Assembly (NCBI RefSeq): GCF_900573885.1
Contig: NZ_UPSE01000363.1
Span: 1 to 64,000, forward strand
Length of the DNA stretch: 64,000 nucleotides
DNA from: Pseudomonas viridiflava
GTDB lineage: Bacteria; Pseudomonadota; Gammaproteobacteria; Pseudomonadales; Pseudomonadaceae
Direction of reading: 5' to 3'
Positions 54,691 through 63,538 of this stretch are shown here, one piece after another (position 1 is the first letter of the stretch; every line of letters begins with the position of its first letter). The translations under genes were made by a program, and so were the position numbers. A model generated the notes under the pieces. That model worked only from the letters and a program-made list of their open reading frames with translations. It was not told where the DNA came from and made no database searches.

Positions 54691-54754
54691 TGTAGGAGCG
54701 GCTTTAGCCGCGATGCTTGAGGGCTAAAAGCATCGCAGCCAACGCCGCTCCCAC
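54691..54754. repeat. REP palindrome (GTAGGAGCGGC type)
   Basis: TGTAGGAGCGGCTTTAGCCG and the inverted GCGGCTCCCACA-like arm pair around a spacer. Related copies are at 57007-57068 and 60717-60741. Confidence 0.85.
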
Positions 54755-54878
54755 ACGCTGTTCTCAACGAAATTTTCACATTCGCTCACTGACTATTCGC
54801 GGCTTCGCTTCTGGCGGGGCGGCGGAGTATTCTTCGTCACCCTTTTTTATCGCACGCCTAACCAGTGAGTTTTGGACA

Positions 54879-56975
54879 ATGGCTCTATCGGACGCCCTGA
54901 GCAGTTCATCCGTATCCACGCGCGGCCCCTTCACCCTGAAAAGCCACTTGCTGTTCACCTTGTTCAACGCCCTGACGCTGCTGGTGATGTACACGCTGCT
55001 GCGTGTGGCGCTGCTGGTTTATAACCGCGAGCTGATTGGCGACGACACTGTCGCCACGTTCGCCGAGGCCTTCTTCAACGGCATGCGCTTCGACTTGCGC
55101 GTTGTCGTTTATGCCTGCGCACCGCTGCTGATCTCCATCCTGATTCCCGCCGCCATGGCCCGCCGTGGCTGGATGCGCGTATGGCTGACGTTCTTCGCCA
55201 GCGTCACGCTGTTTCTCGGCCTTACCGAGCTGGACTTCTACAGCGAGTTTCACCAGCGTCTGAACAGCCTGGTGTTCCAGTACTTCCAGGAAGACCCGAA
55301 AACCGTGATGAGCATGCTCTGGAACGGTTTCCCGGTTGGCCGTTACCTGCTGGCCTGGGCGGTAGCCACCTGGCTGCTGTGGAAAATCATCAAGGGCCTG
55401 GACCTGCTGAGCCGCCCGCGCGGCGACTCGACACTGGTGGATTCAACCGGGCAACGCCGTACGTCGTGGCCGTTGCGTGGCGTGGCGTTTGTGCTGTGTC
55501 TGGTGCTGGCCGTGCTGGCCGCCCGTGGCACCCTGAAGCAAGGCCCGCCACTGCGTTGGGGTGATGCTTACACCACCGATTCGATGTTCGCCAACCAGTT
55601 GGGCCTGAACGGCACCTTGACCCTGGTTTCCGCCGCGTCGGCGAGTTTCTCCTCCCATCGCCAGAACGCGTGGAAATCCACCATGCCGGACGCCGATGCG
55701 CAGGAAATCGTGCGCAAGATGATCCTCACGCCCCACGACCAACTGGTCGATGCCGACAAGGCTGCGATCCGTCGTGACTTCACGCCGCCGGCCGATGGCA
55801 CCCTGCCGGGTGTGAAGAACGTGGTGGTAATCCTCATGGAAAGCTTCGCCGGCCACTTTGTCGGTGCGCTCGGCAGCCCGCTGAACATCACGCCGGAATT
55901 CGACAAGCTGGCCAAAGAGGGCGTGTTGTTCGACCGTTTCTTCTCCAACGGCACCCACACCCACCAGGGCATGTTCGCCACCATGGCGTGCTTCCCCAAC
56001 CTGCCAAGCTTCGAATACCTGATGCGCATGCCTGAGGGCGGGCACAAGTTCTCCGGCTTGCCGCAGCTGCTCGGTGGTCGCGATTTCGACAACCTGTATG
56101 TCTACAACGGCAACTTCCAGTGGGACAACCAGTCCGGGTTCTTCAGCAACCAGGGCATGACCAACTTCATCGGCCGCGAAGACTTCAAAGACCCGGTATT
56201 CATGGACCCGACGTGGGGCGTGTCTGACCAGGACATGTTCGACCGGGGCGCCAAGGAGCTGGCCGCCAACTACGGCCAGAAGCCGTTCTATGCGCTGCTG
56301 CAAACCCTGTCCAACCACACGCCGTATGCGTTGCCGAAAGACTTGCCGGTAGAGCGCGTGAACACCGGCAGCCGCTCGGACGAACACCTCACCGCCATGC
56401 GCTATTCGGATTGGTCGTTGGGCCAGTTCTTCGAAAAAGCGCGTAAAGCGCCGTACTTCAAAGACACGCTGTTCGTGATCGTAGGCGACCACGGCTTCGG
56501 CAGCGACGTACAACTGACCGAGATGGACCTGTTCCGCTTCAACGTTCCGTTGCTGCTGATTGGCCCGGGCATTCAGGAAAAGTTTGGTCCGCTGCGCCAC
56601 ACCGTGGGCACCCAGATCGACATCGTGCCGACCATCATGGGCCGCCTCGGTGGCGAGGTGCGTCACCAATGCTGGGGCCGCGACTTGCTGACCCTGCCAG
56701 AAGGCGACCATGGCATCGGCGTTATCAAACCCTCGGGCGGCGAACAGACCGTTGCCATCGTCACCCCGGAACGCATCCTGATTCAGCCCAAAGGCTTCGA
56801 ACCGCGCCTGTACGACTACCAGCTTGGCGCCAACGCCAGTGCTACCCGCGTTCCCGGCGACATCGACCCTGAGTTGAAAAAACAACTGGAAGCTTTCCTG
56901 CAGACCGCCACCAAGAGCCTGCTGGATAACACCGCCGGGGTTGTGGACGGGATGCCGGATAAAGACCCGGATTGA
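54879..56975 (+). CDS. LTA synthase-family phosphoglycerol transferase / sulfatase
   Basis: A 698-residue inner-membrane protein: about five helices in the first 260 residues (from SHLLFTLFNALTLLVMYTLL to FVLCLVLAVLAARG), then a periplasmic sulfatase-fold domain with VVVILMESF (acidic metal ligand), the Thr nucleophile region NGTHTHQGMFATM, and DHGFGSD near the end. LTA-synthase-like proteins in Gram-negatives make osmoregulated glucan or phosphoglycerol decorations. The ATG at 54879 is preferred over the REP-derived upstream frame. Confidence 0.88.
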   Translation: MALSDALSSSSVSTRGPFTLKSHLLFTLFNALTLLVMYTLLRVALLVYNRELIGDDTVATFAEAFFNGMRFDLRVVVYACAPLLISILIPAAMARRGWMRVWLTFFASVTLFLGLTELDFYSEFHQRLNSLVFQYFQEDPKTVMSMLWNGFPVGRYLLAWAVATWLLWKIIKGLDLLSRPRGDSTLVDSTGQRRTSWPLRGVAFVLCLVLAVLAARGTLKQGPPLRWGDAYTTDSMFANQLGLNGTLTLVSAASASFSSHRQNAWKSTMPDADAQEIVRKMILTPHDQLVDADKAAIRRDFTPPADGTLPGVKNVVVILMESFAGHFVGALGSPLNITPEFDKLAKEGVLFDRFFSNGTHTHQGMFATMACFPNLPSFEYLMRMPEGGHKFSGLPQLLGGRDFDNLYVYNGNFQWDNQSGFFSNQGMTNFIGREDFKDPVFMDPTWGVSDQDMFDRGAKELAANYGQKPFYALLQTLSNHTPYALPKDLPVERVNTGSRSDEHLTAMRYSDWSLGQFFEKARKAPYFKDTLFVIVGDHGFGSDVQLTEMDLFRFNVPLLLIGPGIQEKFGPLRHTVGTQIDIVPTIMGRLGGEVRHQCWGRDLLTLPEGDHGIGVIKPSGGEQTVAIVTPERILIQPKGFEPRLYDYQLGANASATRVPGDIDPELKKQLEAFLQTATKSLLDNTAGVVDGMPDKDPD

Positions 56976-57006
56976 TCCTGATTAGTTAGTTTTCAGGCCA
57001 GGCCCA

Positions 57007-57068
57007 ATCGCGGCTGAAGCCGCTCCCACAGAACTTCACCGTCCTGTGGGAGCGGCTTCAGCCGCGAT
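57007..57068. repeat. REP palindrome (GCGGCTGAAGCCGC type)
   Basis: ATCGCGGCTGAAGCCGCTCC and its inverted copy GTGGGAGCGGCTTCAGCCGC pair almost perfectly across a spacer. It belongs to the same family as the elements at 54691 and 60717. Confidence 0.88.
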
Positions 57069-57248
57069 GCTTTTTGGGCGATGAAAAAGCAGGTGCGCGA
57101 GGCGAAACACCAAACCGCAGGCAAAAAAATAGGCGCCTTAGGTGGCGCCCGGAGAATCAAACGATGCATAGGTTCTGAACGACGCCCTTCGGCAAAGTTC
57201 AACCCCGCCCGCGTTCTTCCCTCCTTTCGACTTTCTACCAACCAAAAG

Positions 57249-57272
57249 AAAGGGCACCCGAAGGTGCCCTAA
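57249..57272 (-). terminator. Terminator of the acylase gene
   Basis: A perfect AGGGCACC-CGAA-GGTGCCCT stem with a T-rich tail on the minus strand (TTTCTTTT), about 80 bases after the acylase stop. Confidence 0.8.
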
Positions 57273-57349
57273 AAAGATCTATGGAGTAAGTCCACTTTCT
57301 CTGAGTCAGCGGCTGTACGAATAGTTCCGCCAGCCCCAACGAAAGTTCT

Positions 57350-59878
57350 TCACTTGCCCGGTGTCAGCATCAGACGTTTGGTCCCGTACACCTTGTCCAG
57401 GTTCTGCGACTGGAACGGGAAGGTCATGTACTGGCCTTTCAACCAGGCATCAATGCCATCGGCATAGTGCGGGCTGGCCGGGTTGCCGGACTGGCCGGTG
57501 CTGTTCAGGCCCATCATCGGCTCCGGCTGGGCAAAGTCGACGACGATGCGCATGGCCGGAATCAGCCAGGTATCGAAGTCTTTGCCCCAGTGATAGGCCG
57601 CCGCGTTCAAGGTGGTGTGGTCGCCGCCAGCCGCATACGGGCCACGGTCGAGATAACCCTTGATGGCGTTAACGCCGGTGGCGTCGCTGCCGCTCATGTA
57701 CTTGGCCATTTGCGTGGTGTCGGTGGCAAAGGTGTAAGTGTGCAGCTTGCCCCATTGCCAGGCTGCGCGGTCGGCGCCCAGTTTGCTTTCACACAGGGTT
57801 ACGGCCGCGGCCAGGCTACGCGCCAGGATCACGGGTTTGTCTTCTTTCTGCGGCGTTTTCACGTCGTCCCAGAACGGACTGTCCTCGCGGCCGAGCAAGT
57901 GGTCGGCAGGGGCGGAGTAGGAGAGGTCGGTGGTGTCCACCAGCGCCTTCCAGGCAGCGTTGGTGTCCGGGCCGAGCTCGTCGAGAAAGGTCTGGCGCAT
58001 GCTTTCTTGCAGGAACGCTTCGTACAGCGCAGCGTCCGCCGAGGTTGCGCGCAAGTTGCCGTCGAACGCCATCAGGCGGCTATAGGCTTCGCGCGCTTTG
58101 GCGCGGTCGGCAGCGGGCAGGGCGTCGATGGCTTTTTTCAGCGGCTGGGCCATGCCCGGTGCCTCGAACATGCCTTGCAACTTGCCCACGAACGGCGAGG
58201 TCTGGTCGTACTGCATGGCGATCATGCTTTTCGCGTCGTGCTTGCCGCTGGCCGCCAGCTGGGCAATGCGCTCGCCGCGTTCCGGGTAGTACCAGGAATT
58301 GGACAGCTGCATGCCGTAGCCACGGGGAATGGTGCGTTGGTTGGCGGTGCCCAGCCAGCCCTGCGCGGGGTCCTGGTCGTAAGGGTGCAACATCGGGTCG
58401 GCATAGCCGTCCCAGTCGTACTGACCGTTCCAGCCCGGCGAGGGCAACAGGCCCACACCGGCACGGCGGTTGGGGTAGCGGCCGGTCACCTGCCAGCCAA
58501 TATGCTGGGCGTCGGCAAACACCAGGTTCAGCGGGATGGCGCGAATCTCGCGGGTGGCGTCGAAGGCCTGGTCGACCGACTGCGCGCGCGACAGGTTGAA
58601 AAACGCATCCAGGGTTTTGTCGCCATCCAGCGAGGCGCTTTGCAGCGCCAGGCCGTAACCGCTGCTGATTTGCAGCGGCTGCAACATATGCTTGCGCTCG
58701 CCCAGCACGCTGTTGAGCAGCGGGCCGTGGCGGGTTTCATAGATGGCCTCGCGTACCGGACGCTGCCCTTTGATAAAGAAGGTTTCCTGACGCACCTTGG
58801 CCGCCACCCACTTGCCATCGGCCTCGTACAGCACCTGGCTGCCCTGGCGTTTGATCTTCTCCAGGAACAGGTCCTGGTTGTCGCCCATGACCATGGTCAT
58901 GCCCCACGCCAGCTTGCCGTTGAAACCGGCCACTACCGCGGGCACACCGGCAATCGAGACGCCTGCGGCCTGAAATTTCGGCGAGCGGATTTGCACGTAG
59001 TTCCACGCCGAGGGCATGGAAATCGGCAGGTGGGTGTCGTTGGCCAGCAGGCTTTTGCCGCCGCGACTGCGTTGCGGCGCGATGGCCCAGTTGTTGGACG
59101 CGGCCACGCCGAGCATATCCAGCCCGGCAATCTGTTCGGTCACCTTGCCCAGCGCGCCCAAGCCTTGAATCTGCCCGCTGAGCACCAGGCCCTTGAGCTT
59201 GTCGGCTTCCTCAAATGGCAGCGGTTCGTCGGGGTAGGTGGGCGTCAGCCAGGCAAGTTTGTCGGTGCCGACCTTTTGCGCCAGGGCCAGCGAGGCGATT
59301 TCCTCTTGCAGGTTTACCGACAAACCGAAGTTCATCAGGCAGAAAATCAGCACCGAATCTTCCGGCTTCCAGTACGCCGGCTTCACCCCGGACTCGGCCA
59401 GGTCCATCGGCAGCTTGTCCTGGTAGCGGTACAGGTAAGCGTTGACCCCGCGGGCATACACGTCGAAGAACTTCTTCATGCGTGGCGAGGCGTTTTTGTA
59501 CAGCACATCCGCGCTTTGCTTGAGATTGACCGCGCGCATGAAGCGGTCGATTTCCAGCGCGCCAGGGCCAACCATTTCCGACAACCGACCCTGGGCCATC
59601 AGCCGCATGCCCACCATCTGGCTCAAACGGTCGCCGGCGTGCACATAGCCGAGGGCGAAGAGGGCGTCGTGGAAGGTGGTGGTTTCAATCAGCGGCATGC
59701 CCAGCGCATTGCGGCGGATCGACACGCTTTGCGCCAGGCCCTTGACCGGCAGAATGCCGGTGGTGGGCGGCAGGCTGTCGGCGTAGTGGCTGTCCAGCCA
59801 ACTCTGACACCCGCTGAGACTCACGGCGCCAACCAGGGCGGCGGCAGCTGTGACACGCGTGAAGAATGGCGACGCCAT
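57350..59878 (-). CDS. Penicillin acylase-family N-terminal nucleophile lipoprotein
   Basis: An 842-residue Ntn-hydrolase lipoprotein. The signal ends SLSGC (lipobox). The family autocleaves before the nucleophile Ser; here [15 protein letters not shown] (about residue 250) is the likely site. The long beta chain contains the active-site TNDTHLPI-type segment ([19 protein letters not shown]). Homologues act on acyl-homoserine lactones or beta-lactams. The ATG at 59878 has GGAG eight bases upstream; the extra six residues from 59896 add nothing. Confidence 0.87.
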   Translation of the reverse strand: MASPFFTRVTAAAALVGAVSLSGCQSWLDSHYADSLPPTTGILPVKGLAQSVSIRRNALGMPLIETTTFHDALFALGYVHAGDRLSQMVGMRLMAQGRLSEMVGPGALEIDRFMRAVNLKQSADVLYKNASPRMKKFFDVYARGVNAYLYRYQDKLPMDLAESGVKPAYWKPEDSVLIFCLMNFGLSVNLQEEIASLALAQKVGTDKLAWLTPTYPDEPLPFEEADKLKGLVLSGQIQGLGALGKVTEQIAGLDMLGVAASNNWAIAPQRSRGGKSLLANDTHLPISMPSAWNYVQIRSPKFQAAGVSIAGVPAVVAGFNGKLAWGMTMVMGDNQDLFLEKIKRQGSQVLYEADGKWVAAKVRQETFFIKGQRPVREAIYETRHGPLLNSVLGERKHMLQPLQISSGYGLALQSASLDGDKTLDAFFNLSRAQSVDQAFDATREIRAIPLNLVFADAQHIGWQVTGRYPNRRAGVGLLPSPGWNGQYDWDGYADPMLHPYDQDPAQGWLGTANQRTIPRGYGMQLSNSWYYPERGERIAQLAASGKHDAKSMIAMQYDQTSPFVGKLQGMFEAPGMAQPLKKAIDALPAADRAKAREAYSRLMAFDGNLRATSADAALYEAFLQESMRQTFLDELGPDTNAAWKALVDTTDLSYSAPADHLLGREDSPFWDDVKTPQKEDKPVILARSLAAAVTLCESKLGADRAAWQWGKLHTYTFATDTTQMAKYMSGSDATGVNAIKGYLDRGPYAAGGDHTTLNAAAYHWGKDFDTWLIPAMRIVVDFAQPEPMMGLNSTGQSGNPASPHYADGIDAWLKGQYMTFPFQSQNLDKVYGTKRLMLTPGK

Positions 59879-59974
59879 GGTGTGAAGCTCCTGCAAGAAT
59901 CAATAAAAAACGGCAGGCGCTACGTTAGTGAGGCGCCCGCCGCCGCGCAAGCGACCACGGGCGGGAGGCAGGGG

Positions 59975-60622
59975 TTATTTTTTCGGTTGCGGATTGATTC
60001 GCTCAGCCAGCGCGTAGGCGCGCACGGTGGCGGGCCGCGCCTTGATCGCGTTGAACCAGCGCTGCAGGTTGGGGAAGTCGTCAAGGTTCTGCTGCTGGCG
60101 CTCGTGGGGCACGATCCACGGGTAGCTGATCATGTCGGCAATGGTGTACGCGTCGCCGCAAATAAACGTACGGCCTTCCAGCTGCTTGTTCAGCACGCCA
60201 TACAGCCGCGCGGTTTCATCCACATAACGCTTCATGGCGTAGGGGATTTTTTCCGGGGCGAACATATTGAAGTGATGATTCTGCCCGGCCATCGGCCCCA
60301 GGCCGCCCATTTGCCAGAACACCCATTGCAGACACTCCTGACGCCCGCGCAGGTCGGCAGGGATGAACGTGCCGGTTTTCTCGGCCAGGTACAGCAAAAT
60401 CGCCCCCGACTCGAAAACCGACAACGGCTCACCGCCATCAGCGGGCTCGTCATCCACGATGGCGGGAATGCGGTTGTTAGGGGAAATTTTCAAAAAGTCC
60501 GGCGCGAACTGCTCATTCTTCCCGATGTTGATCGGATGCACCTTATAAGGCAGCCCGGCCTCTTCCAGAAACAGCGAAATCTTGTGGCCGTTGGGCGTGG
60601 TCCAGTAATACAGATCGATCAT
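59975..60622 (-). CDS. Glutathione S-transferase (YghU/Ure2p-like)
   Basis: A 215-residue cytosolic GST. The N-terminal thioredoxin fold opens with MIDLYYWTTPNGHKISLFLEEAGLPYKVHPINIGKNEQFAPDFLKISPNNRIPAIVDDE, whose TTPNGHK is the Nu-class pattern, with ESGAILLYLAEKTG binding glutathione. The C-terminal helical domain follows. It likely has disulfide reductase activity. It is monocistronic; a REP half copy and a long cruciform lie upstream. Confidence 0.92.
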   Translation of the reverse strand: MIDLYYWTTPNGHKISLFLEEAGLPYKVHPINIGKNEQFAPDFLKISPNNRIPAIVDDEPADGGEPLSVFESGAILLYLAEKTGTFIPADLRGRQECLQWVFWQMGGLGPMAGQNHHFNMFAPEKIPYAMKRYVDETARLYGVLNKQLEGRTFICGDAYTIADMISYPWIVPHERQQQNLDDFPNLQRWFNAIKARPATVRAYALAERINPQPKK

Positions 60623-60716
60623 CGGAAAGCTCCGTTAAGACGTGTAGTTAACTGACTGAAGGGGAGGGGGGAAGGTTCAGCACACAGCGCAGCGGCTGTG
60701 CTTTGCGTTTGCAGGG

Positions 60717-60741
60717 GATCGCGGCTGAAGCCGTTCCTACA
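60717..60741. repeat. REP half copy (GCGGCTGAAGCCG type)
   Basis: GATCGCGGCTGAAGCCGTTC followed by CTACA matches one arm of the REP family seen at 54691 and 57007. No inverted partner is next to it. Confidence 0.7.
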
Positions 60742-60788
60742 AAATCATTTCCCCTGCCCTTGATCTTCAACAGGCACCAAAACTCAAG

Positions 60789-60901
60789 ATCGAGCGAGCT
60801 AGGTCTGGCAAGGCAAAAAAACGTTTTGAAGCGCAGTGGGCTGGAGCCCATGAGCATTCAAAACGTTTTTTTAACGCAGCCAGGCCGACGCGCAGCCGAT
60901 C
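60789..60901. repeat. Long cruciform / bidirectional terminator-like element
   Basis: AAAAAAACGTTTTGAA (60815-60830) pairs perfectly with TTCAAAACGTTTTTTT (60857-60872). Inside, TGGGCT pairs with AGCCCA. Outside, GGTCTGGC (60802-60809) pairs with GCCAGGCC (60879-60886, one wobble) and GATCG with CGATC. T-runs on both strands make it terminator-like. It is just downstream of the SEC-C gene. Confidence 0.75.
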
Positions 60902-60907
60902 GGTCAC

Positions 60908-61114
60908 TTACACCGCATGGCACTTCTTGAATTTCTTCCCGCTGCCACACGGGCACGGATCATTACGGCCAACATCCTTCAACGCATTACGCACCGGCTC
61001 CTGGTGCCCATGGTTGCAGTCCGGGCCATGCACGTGGCCGTGGTCGTGGTGGTGATGATCGTGATCATGGTCGTGGTTGCAGTCAGGACCGTGGACGTGG
61101 GGTTCTTGGCTCAT
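60908..61114 (-). CDS. Histidine-rich SEC-C motif protein
   Basis: A 68-residue protein. The C-terminal SEC-C motif ([17 protein letters not shown]) is the zinc-binding tail found in SecA, which binds ribosomes or SecB. The N-terminal half is packed with His and Asp and contains HVHGPDCNH twice (about residues 6-14 and 27-35) around a [13 protein letters not shown] run, which could store or chaperone nickel, zinc or copper. It stands eight bases after the LEA-type gene on the same strand. Confidence 0.85.
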   Translation of the reverse strand: MSQEPHVHGPDCNHDHDHDHHHHDHGHVHGPDCNHGHQEPVRNALKDVGRNDPCPCGSGKKFKKCHAV

Positions 61115-61121
61115 TGCAGAC

Positions 61122-61616
61122 TTACTCCGGAATAAAATCGCCCGGAATTATCTCGCCATTTCGTTCCAGGTGCACGCTTGCGCCAAACAATACGCCGGTT
61201 TCGGCTACGCCATAGAAGCGGTAGCGAATGGGCTCATCGTGTTTTTCCAGCATTTTTGCGATGGGCCTGAGGTTGCGCCAGAGGTTGGTGCGCAGTGGAA
61301 TCTTGATACGTCGATGGCCGTTGGCCGGCACGGTGGCCCATACGTCGGACTCGCCGTCGGCCAGTTTGATGTCGTTGAGGTACAGGCTGAAGGTCAGGCC
61401 GCGAATGGGCAGGTCGCGGTCGTTGGGATTGTCGAGGCGAAGGTGCAGCAGAAATTCCTGCTCCACCAGCTTGGCTTTGATCACATCGACCTTTTGCAGC
61501 TGCACGCTGGGGTCTTGCAGGTCGCCGGCGAACCACGAGCACCCGCTCAGACCCGAAACCAGGCTGAGCAAAACAATGACTGCGATGTGTGTGCTGCGAA
61601 TGGCGCGCTGCCGCAT
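61122..61616 (-). CDS. LEA type 2 / WHy-domain lipoprotein
   Basis: A 164-residue lipoprotein with signal [19 protein letters not shown] and lipobox LSGC. The mature domain has the WHy pattern: [48 protein letters not shown], a beta-sandwich found in LEA-2 proteins. The ATG at 61616 follows GAGGGAG by six bases; the frame opens to 61748. It sits upstream of the SEC-C gene, eight bases apart, so they form an operon. It may stabilise envelope proteins under stress. Confidence 0.85.
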   Translation of the reverse strand: MRQRAIRSTHIAVIVLLSLVSGLSGCSWFAGDLQDPSVQLQKVDVIKAKLVEQEFLLHLRLDNPNDRDLPIRGLTFSLYLNDIKLADGESDVWATVPANGHRRIKIPLRTNLWRNLRPIAKMLEKHDEPIRYRFYGVAETGVLFGASVHLERNGEIIPGDFIPE

Positions 61617-61746
61617 GACTAACTCCCTCATTGCCCGAGTGTGTCGCAAGCCGCAGCTTCCGGGCAACGTGTTGTTTATATAAAAAAATCTACGCCATAC
61701 TTGAACGCATGTGAAACGCGGGCCCGCCTCGGAAAGGAGTGTGACC

Positions 61747-62307
61747 ATGAGCCGCTACGAGATCGCTTTCTCCGGACAACTGGTGCCAGGCGCGCAGTTG
61801 GACCTGGTGAAAGCCAATATGGCCAAACTGTTCCAGGCCGATGCCCAGCGCATTGCCTTGCTGTTTTCCGGGCGCCGCCTGGTGATCAAGAACAACCTCG
61901 ACGAAGCCGCCGCAGAGAAATATCGCGCCACCATCGAGCGCGCCGGCGCGGTGGTCGAGGTCTGCAACATGGATGTCGAAATCGAAGAAGTGGAAATGGC
62001 GCCACCGCCGCCCTACGAGCCGCCAGCGCCTGCTCCGGTCGCTGCCGTTGGCAACACGGGCACGCCGAAACCCTTGGTCGTCGCCCCGCGTGACGAATAC
62101 ATGGCAGCCTTCAGCGACGTGGAAGCGCCTGACTTCGGCATCGCGCCGGTGGGCGTGGATTTACAGGACCAGAAGCCGGAGCCGGTGGCGCCGAAAGTAG
62201 ACCTTAGCCAGTTCAGCCTGGCGCCGGCGGGCAGCGATATGGGCCAGGCCAAGACCGCGCCGGCGGGGCCACCGCCGGATATTTCGCATTTGAAAATGCA
62301 GGAGTAA
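61747..62307 (+). CDS. Conserved hypothetical protein
   Basis: A 186-residue cytoplasmic protein. The first 85 residues (RYEIAFSGQLVPGAQLDLVKANMAKLFQADAQRIALLFSGRRLVIKNNLDEAAAEKYRATIERAGAVVEV) form a compact alpha/beta unit seen in other pseudomonad hypotheticals; the rest is Pro-rich and probably disordered (APPPPYEPPAPAPV). AAGGAGTG precedes the ATG. Function unknown; it is divergent from the LEA-type lipoprotein. Confidence 0.72.
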   Translation: MSRYEIAFSGQLVPGAQLDLVKANMAKLFQADAQRIALLFSGRRLVIKNNLDEAAAEKYRATIERAGAVVEVCNMDVEIEEVEMAPPPPYEPPAPAPVAAVGNTGTPKPLVVAPRDEYMAAFSDVEAPDFGIAPVGVDLQDQKPEPVAPKVDLSQFSLAPAGSDMGQAKTAPAGPPPDISHLKMQE

Positions 62308-62309
62308 CC

Positions 62310-62392
62310 GTAGGAGCGACCTTGGTCGCGAACCCTGCAAGCGGCGTTCTTGAATGAAGTTTGCAGGGTTCGCTAGCAAGCTAGCGCCTACG
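62310..62392. repeat. Diverged REP palindrome (GTAGGAGCGA type)
   Basis: GTAGGAGCGACCTTGGTCGC and the inverted CGCTAGCAAGCTAGCGCCTA arm flank an AACCCTGCAA...TTGCAGGGTT stem. It matches the REP at 11844 with drift, between convergent genes. Confidence 0.75.
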
Positions 62393-62409
62393 GTGAATAG
62401 CGGGCGCGC

Positions 62410-62904
62410 TCAAACAAAACCCGCACAACACTTCTTGAATTTCAACCCCCCGCCACACGGACACGGATCATTGCGCGTCGCTTTAAACGGCACCGTACTG
62501 TCGATGAAGTACCAGCGCCCGTCGTTTTGCACAAACCCCGACCGTTCCCGATGCGCATGTTCGCCAGCGCCGTCGTGCCAGCGCGCGGTAAAGGTGACAA
62601 AGGCGTGCTCCGGTTTGCCCCCGTGCACTTCGGCGCTCTCGACCTCCAGCCCCAGCCAGGTGCTTTGCGCGCTCCACACGTGCATGGCTTCGGTATCCAG
62701 CTCGGCCTGTTGAGCGGGCAGGGTGGTGGCTTTGAGGTAGTCGATGCGGCCCAGCACATAGGCGCTGTAGCGCGAGCGCATCAGGGTTTCGGCGCTCGGC
62801 GCGGGTGTGCCGTCGTGGTAGTGGCCGCAGCAGGCGCTGAGCAGATTACCGGTGCCGCAGGGGCAGGCCGTATCGGCGGTTTGGCTTTCAGGCGAAGTGG
62901 GCAT
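62410..62904 (-). CDS. YchJ-family SEC-C protein
   Basis: A 164-residue protein with SEC-C zinc motifs at both ends ([20 protein letters not shown] near residues 14-30 and [21 protein letters not shown] at the end) around a YchJ-type NTF2-like domain ([20 protein letters not shown]). Function unknown. The ATG at 62904 lies five bases from the upstream gene's stop; the longer frame to 62967 lies inside that gene. It is the second SEC-C protein in 2 kb. Confidence 0.88.
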   Translation of the reverse strand: MPTSPESQTADTACPCGTGNLLSACCGHYHDGTPAPSAETLMRSRYSAYVLGRIDYLKATTLPAQQAELDTEAMHVWSAQSTWLGLEVESAEVHGGKPEHAFVTFTARWHDGAGEHAHRERSGFVQNDGRWYFIDSTVPFKATRNDPCPCGGGLKFKKCCAGFV

Positions 62905-62909
62905 AAACG

Positions 62910-63407
62910 CTACCACCAGTACTTTCCGAAATTTTGCGGATTGGCCCAGAACTTCGCATTGAGCCAATCCGGCACCTGTTTGTACTCACGCAAGTCGTAG
63001 GTGAACAGGGTGAGAATCTGTTCGTCGCGCTGGAAGCGTTCGCTGGCTTGCAGGGCCAGGGCGAACAGGTCGGTGGCCTGCAGGTTGCAGGCGGGCAGGT
63101 CGACCAGAACGGCCAGGCGACTGGCATTGAGATTGCGAATGCCACCCAGCAGTTCCAGACCGGTGCGTTTGGGCAGGTGTTCCAGGCAGTCGGCAATCAG
63201 CGCCAGATCAAAGCGTTGTGCGGCCAGTTCCGGGGGCAAAGGGCCTGCCGGGGCGAAGGCGCATACGCTGTCGGGGTGGGCTTGCTGGAATGCCTGAACG
63301 GCAGGGAAGTCGTTAGCGCCCACTACCAGTAAACGGGCCGGTGCATAGCGGTCCAGCAACGCGGCGACAGCCTGTTGCGGGGTGCGCGCAGAAAAGCTTT
63401 CAGTCAT
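62910..63407 (-). CDS. DUF6231-like methyltransferase-fold protein
   Basis: A 165-residue protein resembling a small Rossmann methyltransferase: [15 protein letters not shown] in place of motif I (the usual glycine-rich loop is degraded), then [14 protein letters not shown]. The degraded SAM loop suggests it may not methylate. The C-terminal [18 protein letters not shown] is distinctive. It is followed after a few bases by the ychJ gene, so they form an operon. The family name is from memory. Confidence 0.75.
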   Translation of the reverse strand: MTESFSARTPQQAVAALLDRYAPARLLVVGANDFPAVQAFQQAHPDSVCAFAPAGPLPPELAAQRFDLALIADCLEHLPKRTGLELLGGIRNLNASRLAVLVDLPACNLQATDLFALALQASERFQRDEQILTLFTYDLREYKQVPDWLNAKFWANPQNFGKYWW

Positions 63408-63538
63408 CGAAAATCCTCGAACATGAGCAACAAGCCTAGCTTGATGCGTCGATATGGCCTAGTGCTGGCGAATTCTAAAACTGCCGTCTTTAATCCCTGA
63501 GTGTCGGTTTACGCCGATCCCATGAGGAGACTGTGCAT

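Larger units (their letters stand above)
56976..57349. other. Gap between LTA-synthase-like and acylase genes
   Basis: This 374-base convergent gap holds a REP pair (57007-57068), a GGCGCC-TTAG-GTGGCGCC hairpin at about 57129-57150 and the terminator at 57249-57272. A small reading frame (57081-57272, plus) spans these signals, lacks a ribosome site and is not supported as a gene. Confidence 0.6.

Noticed and set aside
57081..57272. 63-codon frame between the LTA-type and acylase genes
   Set aside because: It runs through a hairpin and the terminator and lacks a ribosome site.
57467..60655. 1062-codon plus-strand frame opposite the acylase and GST genes
   Set aside because: It crosses two real genes and intergenic signals, without start signals or domains.
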